A stretch of DNA of 64,000 bases from Lichenostomus cassidix (lineage: Eukaryota; Chordata; Aves; Passeriformes; Meliphagidae): assembly GCA_008360975.2 (NCBI GenBank), contig CM039210.1, forward strand, positions 17,569,007-17,633,006. The letters are read 5' to 3'. Positions 10,277 to 22,514 of this stretch are shown here, piece by piece. The first letter of the stretch is position 1, and each line of letters opens with the position of its first letter. The position numbers were made by a program, and so were the translations under genes. The notes under the pieces were generated by a model. It had not been told where the DNA came from and ran no database searches. It saw only the letters and a list, made by a program, of their open reading frames with translations.

Positions 10277-10564
10277 TCACGGCCAGAGCCATCTCTTCCA
10301 TGTCCTGCGCCGCCGGCATTTTACACTGTAGGGAAAGCAACACTCAGTTGCCCAATGTTTCCCTTTTCCGTATTGGGGACAAGCCATAGTAGGTCTTTTT
10401 GCCCCCCCCTCCCCCCTTTTCTGCAGACAGTCTATTTTAAAGTGACCACACGAACCGCATTTAAAGCAACCTCCTGCTTCCGCCCCCGGAACCCAGAGGT
10501 GCACAGCTAAAGCCAAAGGCTCCATTTGGGTAGGGTAGGCAGGGATTGGCTGCGCACCTGTCAA
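10277..10564 (-). pseudogene. gag: Orphan class II ERV gag fragment (nucleocapsid zinc knuckles)
   Basis: One frame encodes a CCHC knuckle CFKCGSCGHFKIDC and, about 20 residues on, a second knuckle CPQYGKGKHWATEC, in which the second Cys is replaced by Tyr. Two knuckles spaced like this are typical of betaretroviral or ERVK nucleocapsid. No capsid, protease or LTR was recognised beside it, so it is a relic of a lost provirus. Confidence 0.75.
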
Positions 10565-10839
10565 TCACGCACCTTCCCATCCAATCACCATGCAGTGTCC
10601 ACACATCTCGCTGACCAATCCCTGCCCCACGCAGGAGGCGTCTTTTTGTGAGCAAGAGTATACAGTTATCTATCTCACACACATCCTTGGAGCTGCCAGG
10701 GATTGGCTCTGCCAGACATGGAAGAAGCTTCTAGCAGCTTCTCTCAGAAGCCACCCCTGTAGCTCCCCCGCTGCCAAAACCAGGCTGTGCAAACCCAATA
10801 CACTGTCCACTTGTCCAACCCACACTTCCTGAGTTTTCC
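10565..10839. other. Unassigned sequence
   Basis: Nothing coding or repetitive was recognised. It lies between the gag relic and a CR1 and is probably remaining ERV or intergenic sequence. Confidence 0.3.
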
Positions 10840-11500
10840 TAGGAGAATGTTGTGAGAGACAGTGTTGAAAGCCTTGCTGAAGTCGAGGTAAACAATATCC
10901 ACTCCTCTCTCCTCATCCAGGTAGTTGTTTCATCGTAGAAGGCAATCAGGTTGGTCAAGCATGATTTACCTTTAGTGAATCCATGCTGATTACTCCTCAT
11001 CACCTTGTAATCCATGTGGGTAGAGATGGCCTCTAGAATGAGGCGCTCCATCACTTTTCCAGGGATTGAGGTGAGGCTGACTGGCTGGTAGTTCCCTGGG
11101 TCCTTCTTTTTGCCCTTTTTGAAGACTGGGCTGACATTTCACCAGCCCTCTCAGCACTGGTGAATGCATCCCATCAGGGCCCATGGACTTGCGGATGTCA
11201 AGTTTGCCTAGGTGTTCTCTAACCCAGTTGTCCTTGACCAAAGGAAAGTCTTCCTTCCACCATTCCTTTACCCTGGTCTCCTGGGTCAGACATCCCTGAG
11301 GGGTGGTCTTGTCAGTGAAGACCAGTGCAAAGAATGCATTCAGTAACTCTGCCTTCTCTGCATTCCCTGTTACCAGGGTCCCCCCTCCATTTAGTAATAG
11401 CCCCGCATTATCCTTTTTTTTCTTTTGTTGCTGATGTATTTGAAAGAGCCCTTCTTGTTGGCCTGGACATTCAGACCTATGGTCTGCAGTATATTGCACA
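10840..11500 (-). mobile_element. CR1 LINE fragment (reverse transcriptase part of ORF2)
   Basis: Minus-strand frames encode typical CR1 RT text: LNAFFALVFTDKT, then DIRKSMGPDGMHSPVLRGL, and further on NQHGFTKGKSCLTNLIAFYD followed by the finger/palm segment. Frame changes are needed between the pieces, so it is a 5'- and 3'-truncated, decayed copy. Confidence 0.88.
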
Positions 11501-13965
11501 CTTAGTGATAAATAAAATAATGAATTTGTGTGAAAGGCATCAAAACAGAAGTTTCTGAAGAGTCCTGTTTGCCCTCACCCTACTGACAGCTCTGGCATCC
11601 TCCACAAGTTCAGCAGAAGCTTAGCTTAGCTGAGCTAGGGCTTGTTGACTTCTCAGGATGATGTTCAGCCAGCAGGGAAAATTGAAACCTAAACATTAGG
11701 ACCAATGGGATCAGACAGCAAGCCAGGTGGATACATGAGGAATAAAATACACTTGTCTGCATTACTTTCAACTGGTTTAGTAGTGCTTTTAGGTAAACAG
11801 TCCCCGCATATCCATTGCAGCCAGTGAAACCCAACCTGCTACAGCCAAATGATCTTTGGTTGCTGTGCTGCAGACAAATTATTTTGCAGTGATATGGATG
11901 TGTCTGGCAAGGTAGAGCAAATAGTAAATGTTATTCTGGAAGAAGTTGCATAAGGAAACAAAGTGGACTGTTATGAGCTTGGGCAGCTATATAGTTCTGA
12001 CATCCTGCTTTGAAAATGGGAGTTCCCTGATCCTGCAGACTGGTCATTTTTTGAAGGCCTGTTGAAATCATAGTGCTTATCAGTGTGATTAAATGCCTCC
12101 AGAGTTGGCACCTTTGATGGCATAGGTATATCTTTTCCAGGAATTTTAAGATTGATGTGGTGGTGGCCCGTGCTGCTGGAGTAATGACAGGGCTATCATT
12201 AGGGATGTGTTGGAAGTTGCATCATCATTTTATAATGCGCAGGCTGAGGAAATGAGGCGGGAGGAGCCAAGTGATATATCAGCATCCACCACTGATGTAT
12301 AGCTGGCCTCTCCATTCTGAGGCCTTATTAACTGCCTTAAAATATAGATCAGAGGTTATTGCTCCCTTTAAACTTTAGATCTCTGTGTATGTGGTGGACT
12401 TGAAGGGACTGAGGTGTTGCCAGGGTGTGTTTTAACTAACTGCCATAAATACCTTTTTTTTTTTTTTTCTCCTCCAAATGAAATTTTTCAGATCATTTAG
12501 TTTCATGGCTCAGCATTTTGGAAATACCATGAGTGTAAAGAGTTCCTTTAACTGCAGCTATAAGGCCAGGATCTGTGCAGAAACATCCTGGCCCTGTCTT
12601 GGAGTGGGTCCTGGGGGCCATGAGAGGCCTCAGCCTAGCATTTCCAGAGCTTTTCCATTTCACAAATTATGGTACCTTGGGAAGATGATGTTTCGCGTGA
12701 GGCTTGGGTGGACAGCACCCACCTCCATCCCCCTGGGACCTCACCAGGGAACAGCCACCTCCCACACATCTCCTCATGCCCAGATAACAGCACACCCAGC
12801 CTGGTGGTCAGGGGACAGGAGAAGCCCCAAATGGCTGAGGCAAAATGAAGCTCAGGAGCTTTGCGGTCAGTTTAAAAAAATTTAAATTATAACAAGCTAT
12901 CAAACTCCAGTGCCAGTGCTGCTGGTTTCCTTTCAAACCCTCCCTGGCCTCATCCCAAGGACATGGGCACAGATGGGCTCCATTTTCTGAAAGAGGGCAT
13001 CATGGCCACTATGTGCTGTGTGGCTCACGCAGGAGGTCACTGCCAGGAGGAGGAGGAACAAGTGATTCATTCCCTGAGGGCTGTTTATGCTTTTGGCTTT
13101 TTTCTCAGGCTGGAGAAACCATGTGTCACCCAAAACATCTGCAGCTTCACTGCAGCTGCATGCTTTCATTTTCTTACTCCACAATTCCTGGAAATCTCTG
13201 TTTTCCCTGAGCATGGCAGGTCCATGTGCACAACAGCTGAACTGTCCACAGGATTTAAGAGTCCCTGATTACTCCTCAGATGATGGACCAGAACAGCTTC
13301 ATTATTATTGCTAATAAACAGAAAAGTCACATGCCCATTTTTACATGTTCATGAAGGGTATCTCAACATTAATTTGCCAATAACGTGTAGGCTTAGTGGT
13401 CACTAGATAATGCACCATGGGCTTGGGAGCATTTAGTCCTTTTAAAATCCCTCTGAAATTGCTAAGAACTGGGGACATCTCATTTCCCAGGTCAAAATCT
13501 TCTTATGTTGACAGCCTCCTTGCCCCAAAACTTCTGTTGCAAACGCCCTGAACAGGCATCTAATGTAACACTACTAATAGAAACTTAATTGTAACAGGGT
13601 GTTTGCATAAACACAAGACACTTAGCAGTTGTTTTCTATTCTTTTCTTGGTTACGCATTTAAGTCTTCCATCATTTATTTGGCATTCAGAACTGTGTCAT
13701 TATAGTTTGCTTGGAACAGTTGTTTGCAGTACCAGGTATACAAAATCACTTGTACAGTTTGATCCAGAGCTTTACAAAAAAAACCTCCTAAATGTAACAG
13801 AAGAAAACAAATTACTGGAAGAGGCCAGTTAAAAAAAGGAAAAGAAAAAATTGTTTCTGCTTTAAGAGCCTTCTCAAAAAGTTACAGCTGTAGCAAACAT
13901 AATTTCTTCAGATGAAGGAGGCCCAGCAAGGAAAAAAAAGGAAACTTTCTTTTGCTCTGCAACAG
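11501..13965. other. Presumed SETBP1 intron 5' of the large exon, nothing recognised
   Basis: No conserved frame and no LTR ends were found. A short poly-T lies near 12450..12470. I see nothing with exon-like codon structure. Confidence 0.45.
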
Positions 13966-14684
13966 TGTTATGAATTGAATGAAAGTGTTAGACAAGCCCT
14001 GCCTTAGGTTCAGATTTTTGGCAGCAGCTTAAATTCAGGCACCTAAACTGCCCTGGCTTGAAAGCTCTTAAAATGGCAAATCCAGTCTATTATAAAATGA
14101 GTTATTTATTGAATAGACACAAGATTAACAGACAAAAGGCTTTCAACAGAGTTACTTACCACACAGGTTAAAACAAAGAACTCCTAGTAGATTTACATAA
14201 AAGTGCACAACATAAAGGTACCTATATTATAGCTAGCAAAGAAATAGTATAGATTAGGAGTCAATGTAACTTGACACTGAATTGATGGTGGAGTACACAT
14301 TGAGTCCTTTCACTCAACTTCTGGAAGAGTAACGAAGTAGCGTCCCAACTTCGGGGAAAAACCCTATATGTTTCCAGGGAATGTGCAGAAAACTTCTGCT
14401 TTGTGGAAGTTTTGTGTAGCTTGTATGGTTTGTAAAGTGAAGCATCTGTCAGTCATAAATTCAAGGCTTATCTCCCTACATCTTGTTCTCAAGGCAAGAT
14501 GTTTCTTGTCAGCTGGGAATGCCACCTCCACGGCGCCAGAGATAACTCACTACTGGACAGATGTCTGGCTTGGGTTATCTCACCAATTAGCAGATTCATG
14601 TGAGGGGGAAGATGTCTTGAGCTATTGCACCAGCTGATAGGCAGAACAGATAAACCCTCCTGTGGCGGGGAACATCCTGCTACA
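13966..14684 (-). mobile_element. Solo LTR, family T, copy 1
   Basis: It is bounded by TGTTATGAAT and CCTGCTACA and flanked by a perfect 5-bp duplication AACAG (13961..13965 and 14685..14689). It shares the AATAGACACAAGATTAACAG, TAGCTAGCAAAGAAATA and TTTCCAGGGAATGTGCAG blocks with 23381..24095. A minus-strand AATAAA (plus-strand TTATTGAATAG context) gives the orientation. Confidence 0.92.
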
Positions 14685-15095
14685 AACAGTCTTCAGCATA
14701 ATTCTGCCTTTGCCATAACCTCTGTGGCTTGAAGAGCTCCTGTCAGAAAATTCTAAATCATATTGAAAATACCTCTCACCAACATTGCAAATAGCAGATT
14801 ATTAAAATGGAAAGAGAGTAAAGCAAATCTTGAACCTGCCAAGTGTGTCTCACACACTTGATGCTATGCATATGATTTTAAGCCCTAAGTTTGTGGGGAA
14901 ATTTAAGCAAGTAAATCTTTGCAGATTCTGGCTTCATAGAGAAGTGGACCCATGGGTTTTCCTCTTGTTTGTTAGCAACTACAGAGATAATTTTGCATTT
15001 TTCTTGTTTGCAACAATGAGCTTAATTGCTGTTGTTGAACCTCAAGTTCTGTGAAGGATTATTTTTTGGGAAAAAGGAATTCTCACCAGGAAGCT

Positions 15096-16215
15096 GAGTT
15101 GCACCATTCATCCATTGAAAGGGAATATTTGTACTCTCTACAACTACCTGAAAGGAGGTTGTAGCCAGGTGGGGATCAGCTTCTTCTCCCAGGCAACCAG
15201 TGACAGGATGAGAGGACGTAGCCTCAAGCTGCACCAGGGGAGGTTTACGTTGGACATTAGGAAGAATTGCTTCCCTGAAAGGGTGATTAGATATTGGAAT
15301 GGGCTGCACAGGGAGGTGGTGGAGTCACCAGCCCTGGAGGTATTTAAGGAAAGACTGGATGTGGCACTTAGTGCCATGGTCTAGTTGAGATGGTGGTGTT
15401 TGGTCATAGGTTGGACTCAATCATCTCAGAGGTCTGTGGCAGGACAGACACCCCCCCCCCTTCTCTCTCTCCCTGATTACTAGCCAAGATCGATAGCTCA
15501 GATTAAGTCAATGGCTTAATCCTGACTATCAGTGCTGGCGTCTGGAACTCAGAGCGAGACACTGAGAGAATGTGAATAATTTTCAGGTGACCGCAAATAC
15601 ACACTCTTTTCCCTATAAAACACCACAAAAAACTCAGTAAAATCAGAAGCTTTCTACATGGAACGTGAAGTAAAAGCTTTCTCCCCTGAGCTTGGACGCA
15701 GGCTCTGTGGTTACTTCCCGAGGGATTGAGTGAGGACGCTGATGTATCCCCAGCTCCAAAAACTGGATTTGGTGAGATCATTGAGTTTCCTAAATTGTAT
15801 TATTCCGGCTAACTTATAGGTACCTTTCTTAACTTGCATTTCAGCTAGCTCAAGCAAGCATTTCTTAACTTGCATTATCGTTCAAGCAAGCATTTCTTGC
15901 GTTTTTAACTATCTTTATAGTTCAAGCAAAGTTTTACCCCATAATTGCATTTTTAGCTACCATAGTGTTGCAATTATGTATTCATTGTGTGTCTATGTGT
16001 GTCAATCTGTTCTATGTTTGTATGTTTGTTATGTTCTGTGTCAAATAAATGGTATTTTTAGACAAATCAGCCAGATATCAAAGAATCTTGCGAACGAGAC
16101 TAAGTCTTGGGGAACTAGCTGTCTTAAAGCCTGTCAAACTGCAAAAGCACATAAATCTCCTCTCTCCCATGCAAGACAAGGTCTTTTCCAACTTAATTGA
16201 TTCTGTGATTTTACT
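15096..16215 (+). mobile_element. CR1 3' end, split by a solo LTR
   Basis: 15096..15434 carries the CR1 tail: CTACAACTACCTGAAAGGAGG, then AGGTTTACGTTGGACATTAGG and GGTTGGACTCAATCATCTC. The tail resumes at 16179 with AGGTCTTTTCCAAC and TGATTCTGTGATTTTA. The gap is exactly filled by the LTR at 15435..16178. The CR1 is 5'-truncated, as usual. Confidence 0.92.
15435..16178 (+). mobile_element. Solo LTR inserted inside a CR1
   Basis: It begins TGTGGCAGGACAG, ends CATGCAAGACA and is flanked on both sides by AGGTC (15430..15434 and 16179..16183). A plus-strand AATAAA lies near 16042, following a GT-rich stretch, which sets the orientation. Removing it restores the CR1 consensus order. It holds no frame worth calling. 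Confidence 0.93.
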
Positions 16216-16502
16216 CGTGTTTTAAATTGAAAATCAGTAGAATATGTTTCCTTAGCAACTTTGCATCTATAGAAATATTTCCATTTTCTTTAGAGTGGGA
16301 AAACCAAACAAAACTTGTTTACAGTGCATGAATCTAAATGCAAATTTGGCTCAAATACAAGACTTTATAAAGGTTTCTAACCCTTACAAGAACACTGGTT
16401 AAGAAGAGTTTTCATTCACTGTACAAAATAAAGAGCTGCACACAGGGGTTATGAATGGACTGATAAACTATTTTTTTCTGTTTATTTTCTGCTACCTTCC
16501 AG
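16216..16502 (+). other. End of intron and splice acceptor of the SETBP1 exon
   Basis: The intron ends with a pyrimidine-rich run (TTTTTTTCTGTTTATTTTCT) and CTTCCAG; AG is at 16501..16502. The exon starts in frame immediately after. Confidence 0.85.
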
Positions 16503-19500
16503 GTTTATGACAGACCACAAAAACATTCTGCTCTGCACTATGGTCCAGGTCTCCAACAAGACTTCACCAGTGACACCTTAAAACCAAAGCGCCAGCAGAA
16601 AAGTAGCAACCAGCACCATCTTGACTGGTCAGCAAGCTCTAATACTGGATCCGCTTCTCAAAGTTGCTTTGTTAACACAGAACCCAGTAGAGAAGCAGTT
16701 AGTGCCACCAAGGTCTCCACTCTGGAGCCAGGAGTTTCTTTCAGCAAATCCCAGGCAAAGAAGTCCAGCACCAGCAGCACATGGGGGCAGCTGTCAGCCG
16801 GTAGTAAAGAGCTTGCCATTTGCAGTGCAGTACCATCACCCAACAGCATCAGCATGGCTGTCCAGCTGAGCAGTGCCTCCGAGTGCAATGGGCTTTTGCC
16901 TCTTGGAGATCAAGAGGGAGGTGTGCAGCTGGAAGCCCCCAATCAGCCAAGTGGGAGTACAAAGAAGTCCTGCAAAAACAACTTGCTAAGTCAAGCCATC
17001 CAAACCACAGACATTGAATGGGTAAAGAGTGCTCAGAAAGCATTTGACAGCAAATCCCATGACAGCATGGAAGAAAAAAAGGAGTCTTATTCAATGGACA
17101 GTGTGTTGGATACATCACCCTCAAAGCAGAATCCCATTTCTGCCAGCAGTTGTGAAAGTGACACTGGTAATGTACATATTACTATCCCAATAAAGTCTCT
17201 GGCAACAGATACATCTGGCCACAAAAGGAAAAAAAGGCACTCTACAAAATCTTTCATAAAGAAAACTATCCAGAAGAAAAGCCTGCTTTCTGGACTTGCT
17301 ATGACCAGTGAAGTAGCAAACAGGACTAGCTCTCAGCCAGAGGGGAGTAAAAGAGATCTTCGAGCCACAAAGACAGGAAAAGTGATTGCAAATGAGTCCC
17401 CCTTAGTAGCTATTGACAGTGGTGTGATCACTGACAAAGCTTCCCCCAACTGTGCCACCAGACTCAAGAAATCTGTATCTGTGACATCTACTCTCATACC
17501 CACCGATCTTCCCACAGCTGGCAAATTATGTGAGGTCCAGCACCCCAAACATGTAGGTAAGCAGCAATGGACCTGTAGCCAACCTAAATCCATCCTTTGG
17601 GAGACCTCCATGACAACATCTGAGAAGCCGATGGTGGAGCCTCCTTCAGCCTATCCCATCATACCATCCAGCCCTCTTTATACCAATACAGACAGTCTTA
17701 CTGTGATCACACCTGTCAAGAAAAAAAGAGGACGACCAAAGAAACAGCCTTTGCTCACTGTTGAAACCATTCATGAGGGAACCTCCACCAGCCCAGTGAG
17801 TCCAATCAACCATGAATTTCCAGGAAAAAAGAAAAGGAAGAGGAGAAGGAATCTGCCCAAGTTGGCCCAGATGGTTCCAGGAAAGGACAAGTCCATCAGT
17901 GAACTCAAGTTTCACAGAAGGGTCGTGAAGCTTGGGGTCTTAGATAAGAAAACCATCAAAACCATTAATAAAATGAAAACCCTCAAGAGGAAAAACATTC
18001 TCAATCAGATCTTGTCCTCTTGCTCCAGCAGCATAGCTCTGAAAGCAAAAGTCCATACCCTGTTTACTGCTGGGCCAACCACCATTGATGCTAGACTAGG
18101 GAAGCAGATCAATGTCAGCAAGAGAGGGACAATCTACATTGGTAAAAAAAGGGGCAGAAAGCCAAGGGCAGAGCTGCAGCCTCATCCAGAAGAACCTAAG
18201 ACAGCCATCAAGCACTCAAAGCCTGTTTCCAGCCAGCCAGAAAACCCAGCAGTGCCTTCCAATCTGCAGTCAGTTGTGGCATCATCACCAGCCGCTATTC
18301 ATCTGCTTTCAACACAGTTGGTGGGGATTAACAGCAACCTCAACCCTGAAAGCACTGAAACTAATTTTTCAGAGTTAAAAACTATGCCAAATCTTCAACC
18401 TACCAGTGCTCTTCCTACAAAAACCCAGAAAGGAATGCGCAGTAGAACTTGGAAGCTGTCTCCACCCAGGCTAATGGCTAATTCACCTTCTCACCTCTGT
18501 GAAATAGGTTCTCTGAAAGAAGTCACGTTGTCACCAGTGAGCGAGTCTCACAGTGAGGAAACCATACCAAGTGACAGTGGGATAGGTACAGACAACAACA
18601 GTACCTCCTCTGACCAAGCCAAGAAAAGCTCAGAATCCCGTCAGAGATACTCCTTTGATTTCTACACCCTGGACAATCCAGAGGCTATCCCATCTGACAC
18701 CAGCACAAAGAACAGGCATGGTCACCAGCAGAAACATCTCATTATGGATAGCTTTCTCTCTCAGGAGGGTATTAAAAAGCCAAAGCACAAGAGGAAAAGG
18801 AAAAGCCTGCAGAACAGAAATGACCTCCAGTTTCTGGCAGACCTTGAGGAACTCATCAATAAGTTTCAAGTGTTCAGGATCTCCCATAAAAGTTATACAT
18901 TTTATCATGAAAATCCATATCCCAGCATCTTCAGGATTAATTTTGATCACTACTGCCCTTTGCCATGTATCCAGTATGACCCATTGCTCTATCTTCGCAG
19001 AACCTCTGATATGAAGTCTAAGAAGCGTGGCAGACCTGCCAAAACCAATGACACCATGACAAAGGTGCCTTTTTTACAAGGGTTCAGTTACCCTATTCCC
19101 AGTGGGAGTTACTATGCACCCTATGGAATGCCTTACACATCAATGCCTATGATGAATCTTGGTTACTATGGTCAGTATCCAGCTCCTCTGTACCTGTCTC
19201 ACATGCTTGGAGTGGCTTCCCCATTTATGAGACCTACTGTGCCCCCACCCCAATTCCATGCAAGCTCTCATATGAAGATGTCCACCATTGCCAAACACAA
19301 AGCAAAACATGGAGTGCACCTACAAACCCCTGTGGGAATGGGCCTTGGAGATATGCAGACCTCTTTGGCTCCTCCAAAGGTTGGAGGAACAAGCCTTTCA
19401 AGTGGCCGACTTCACAAAAGGAAACACAAACATAAGTACAAGCATAAGGATGAACAGATATTGGGGACACATGAAGATCTGAGTGGTCTCTTTGCTGGCA

Positions 19501-19965
19501 AGTCCACTGGCTTCTCCAGCCATGCAATCAATGAAAGGCTAAGAAGCTCAGATAAAGACCTGTCCTTGCTCAATGAGAAAAGAAAACATGAGGAGAAGCA
19601 GAAGCACCAGCATTGTGAAACCAGACACAAAGGCTCAAAGAGTAACTTTGAAATGGATACACTGTCTATGTTATCATTTTCTGATGCTCAGCAGTGGACA
19701 CAGACTAAAGATAAAAGTGACTCAAGCAATGATCCCATTGACTCTTGCGCAAAGAAATACTCTGGTAATACTGAGAGTAACGGAAGGTCAGAGTCCCTGG
19801 ACATGTTTGGTGAAATGAATTCCTCAAGTGAGAAGTGGGACAATGATGTAAGTGGGAATAAAAGAAGAAGTTTTGAAGGCTTTGGAACTTACAGGGAAAA
19901 GGACATTCAGCCCTTCAGGACAAATAGGAAGAACAGAAGTACTTTTGATTCTTCAGCTTCTTCAG
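16503..19965 (+). CDS. SETBP1: SETBP1 large internal exon (SET-binding protein 1)
   Basis: An open frame runs from the acceptor AG at 16501..16502 to the donor GTAAAC at 19966; the exon is 3463 bases and ends one base into a codon. The first residues ([17 protein letters not shown]) and many later blocks match vertebrate SETBP1, a large nuclear DNA-binding protein that binds SET and shields it, restraining PP2A. Three AT-hook-like motifs are visible: KKRGRPKK (nt ~17725), KKRGRKPR (~18150) and KKRGRPAK (~19022). The degron of the SKI-homologous region, SDSGIGTD, is intact at 18570..18593. Other features are a Tyr/Pro/Met-rich block (~19075..19220) and a Lys/His-rich [11 protein letters not shown] stretch (~19418). 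The exon 3' to this one, coding for the C-terminal part, is not in the window. ASH1L shares some of these motifs, but the N-terminal and DSGIG contexts fit SETBP1. No stop or frameshift is present, which indicates selection. Confidence 0.96.
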
Positions 19966-21825
19966 GTAAACTCTGCTTAATACTATTTTACCTTACTGCA
20001 TTTAAATTTCAATGCTGAACAAAGAGGGACTTGCCATTTACACCAAATATATTTGAGTCAATAACTTCTCTGGCTTTTTGTAATTGACTGCCAGTCTGCA
20101 TCCAGACTCTGGAGAGATCAACAAGAAAGTTGTCCATGTCTTAAGCCAAAACCTTTAAAAGTCTTTGAGTTGTTGCACAACATTTTTTTTAATATTTGTC
20201 CTGCCTTCACCTATCTTTCATAGCTTGTTGTGCTTCCTCAAAAAATCTCACCATTACATTCTGCAACAGCATCAATTATAATACCTGTTGGCAAGGTCCC
20301 TCTTATTGGTGTCTAATCTTGTGGGATGGTAGTTGTTGCCCAGCCTTTGGGAGAACAGTCGCTTTACAGAGTGGAGAATCTCTGCTCTGGCTCAAAAAGC
20401 GTACAAAAACCATTTGCTGATGAGAAGGATCATATGCATGGGAAGTTGTGGAGCTGGGTCTGTGTCCCATGACTGCTGTGGTGTACTGCTGATCCAGAGG
20501 GATCCATCATGGTGATGACTGTGCTGAATATATGGAAATCCTGGGTACAATACCAGTGTAAATCTGTCACTTTCAGTTGGCAGGTGTCATGTAAAGTCAT
20601 TATCCTGAGCACTGAGTGGCTGTGGAAAGGAACTGGTGTAATGGAAGCAATAAACCCTCAACAACTGACTCTGAAGAGTTTTAGGTTTCATGACTTGGAA
20701 ATATAAGCTGGGTAGATGAAGAAGGAAGAAGCTCCTTTCAGCTGCTAAGGACATCTGTTCCTCTCCTGCAGAGGGGCAAAAAAAGGAATCTGAATCTTGT
20801 CTGAGAGACTGAATTGTACTTTACAAAATGGAGCTGCTTTTGTGATGACACAGAGGCAGATGTTTTGCTCAATATAAATGAATTTAGCTTGGGAGCAAGC
20901 CCAGAGCTCCTGCACCATCAGGTATTTATCACAAAGTAGATTTCACACTAGGTATCGGAAAAGGATGAGCTTTACTAAACCAACCAGTGGTGGATGACAT
21001 TGTGATGTGCTAAAAAAAGAGCTTAAAAAACCCCAAAATTCATAGCCTCCAAAATGAAAAGAGAATCAGCTGAGAACACAGAGGGAGCAGAGAATTTGTA
21101 TGAGCTGCCAAAGTAAGGCTCTAAAGTTTTTTATTGACTTGTAACTGAGTTCCAAAGACTGCTCAGGCTTAAGCCACCTAGACATTTCCATTTCCCTCAC
21201 CGAGACCAGTATCTGGACTATAGCAGTGAAAAAGAGTCTAAAATGAGAGCTTACCCAATGAAAACATTCCCATTCATGATACTGTATTATATCAGATCAA
21301 TTGTGACACCCAGAAATGAGACACCAAAACATATTGAAAAAGAGACTGAATAGTCACTGGTTGTATCAGGTTTACTACATGCCAGACAAATAATAAAAAA
21401 ATTCTCCATCAAATGTTCCAGTGTTTATTGCATTAAGGAAGTTGTGTACTAGAAGACAAGGATTAAAAGTCTTCAAAATTTTTAACAAGGCTTTATCAGT
21501 CTTTTAGTGGAAGTTTATGATTTCACAGTTTGGTAACAGTTGGATTTGTAGCCTTTTTGCTTTTTGAACAGATGTTTGCTAAACCTGTACTTCCAATTTA
21601 ATATATTTCACTCAGATTCAACAAATTGTTGAAATTCTCAACACTGCTGAACCCAAATGAGTTTCCAAAGTAGAGGCATGATCCCCACCAGGCTTACTTG
21701 GAAATATAATTAGTAAAAAAAAAAGGCCATTTCATATTATTTTCCTTCAGTTTATTGTCCATGCTGATAAAAACATAAGATGGTGTGGTAGAACTTGCAG
21801 CAGGAGCTCCATCAGATTTGCTGTT
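19966..21825 (+). other. SETBP1 intron after the large exon, nothing else recognised
   Basis: The intron starts at the donor GTAAAC. A TAA in the exon's frame follows only 17 codons later, so the splice is needed. The rest shows no LTR ends, no CR1 tail and no exon-like frame. Confidence 0.5.
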
Positions 21826-22514
21826 TGTTACAAATGGAGACAGGAGCTTAGATAAATCTCTGCCTTTTGCCTAGGCCTTTGGCAGCAGGCAATAGTTCTT
21901 ATTGGGGTGGCCAGCACCCCAAGACCCGGTCTCGTTCACAAGTTCTTTAATAATGGCCGATTAGGTCTAATATGACATAAATTATCATTTATTAGACACA
22001 GAAAATAACAGACATAAGACTTGGGACAAAACTATATACTACACAGGAATAAAATAAACTACTAGTAGAGAGAATTCAGCATGTGAAAAGGTACCTGTTA
22101 TTATAGCTAGCAAGAAATAATATAACTTAGGAGCCAATGTATCTTACCAATGCCAATTTGGTGGTGAAGTATACTTCAGAATCCTTTCATTCAATTCCCA
22201 GGAAAGTAAGCAGCAGAGCTTGGATCCAGACTCCGGGAAGAAACCTTTTCACATTTCCAGAGTGTGTGTAGGAGACTTCTGCCTCTGTGATGATTTGTGT
22301 GTCTTTTATAGTGTAAAAGTGTGTCTTTCAGTGACGTACTTATTCTTTTCATCTCTTTCCACATCTGCTCTCCATACCAAGATGTGGATTCTGGGTTGGA
22401 GGCTCCAGACTCTCAGGCACCAAGAGATAACCCCTTGCTGGGCTTTTGGCTCAGCCTGAGTTATCTATGCACCAGCCATGTGGTAGAGGGAGAGGGGGAG
22501 AATGTCCTGCCACA
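21826..22514 (-). mobile_element. Solo LTR, family T, copy 2
   Basis: It starts TGTTACAAATGG, ends CCTGCCACA and is flanked by CTGTT on both sides (21821..21825 and 22515..22519). It shares the TATAGCTAGCAAGAAATA and GTACCTGTTATTA-type blocks with copies 1 and 3 but is more diverged. The orientation is the same as the other two. Confidence 0.9.

Noticed and set aside
16503..19965. ASH1L as the identity of the large exon
   Set aside because: ASH1L shares the [11 protein letters not shown] and GTIYIGK-RGRKP motifs, but the opening [13 protein letters not shown], the [16 protein letters not shown] context and the Tyr/Pro-rich block match SETBP1 much better.
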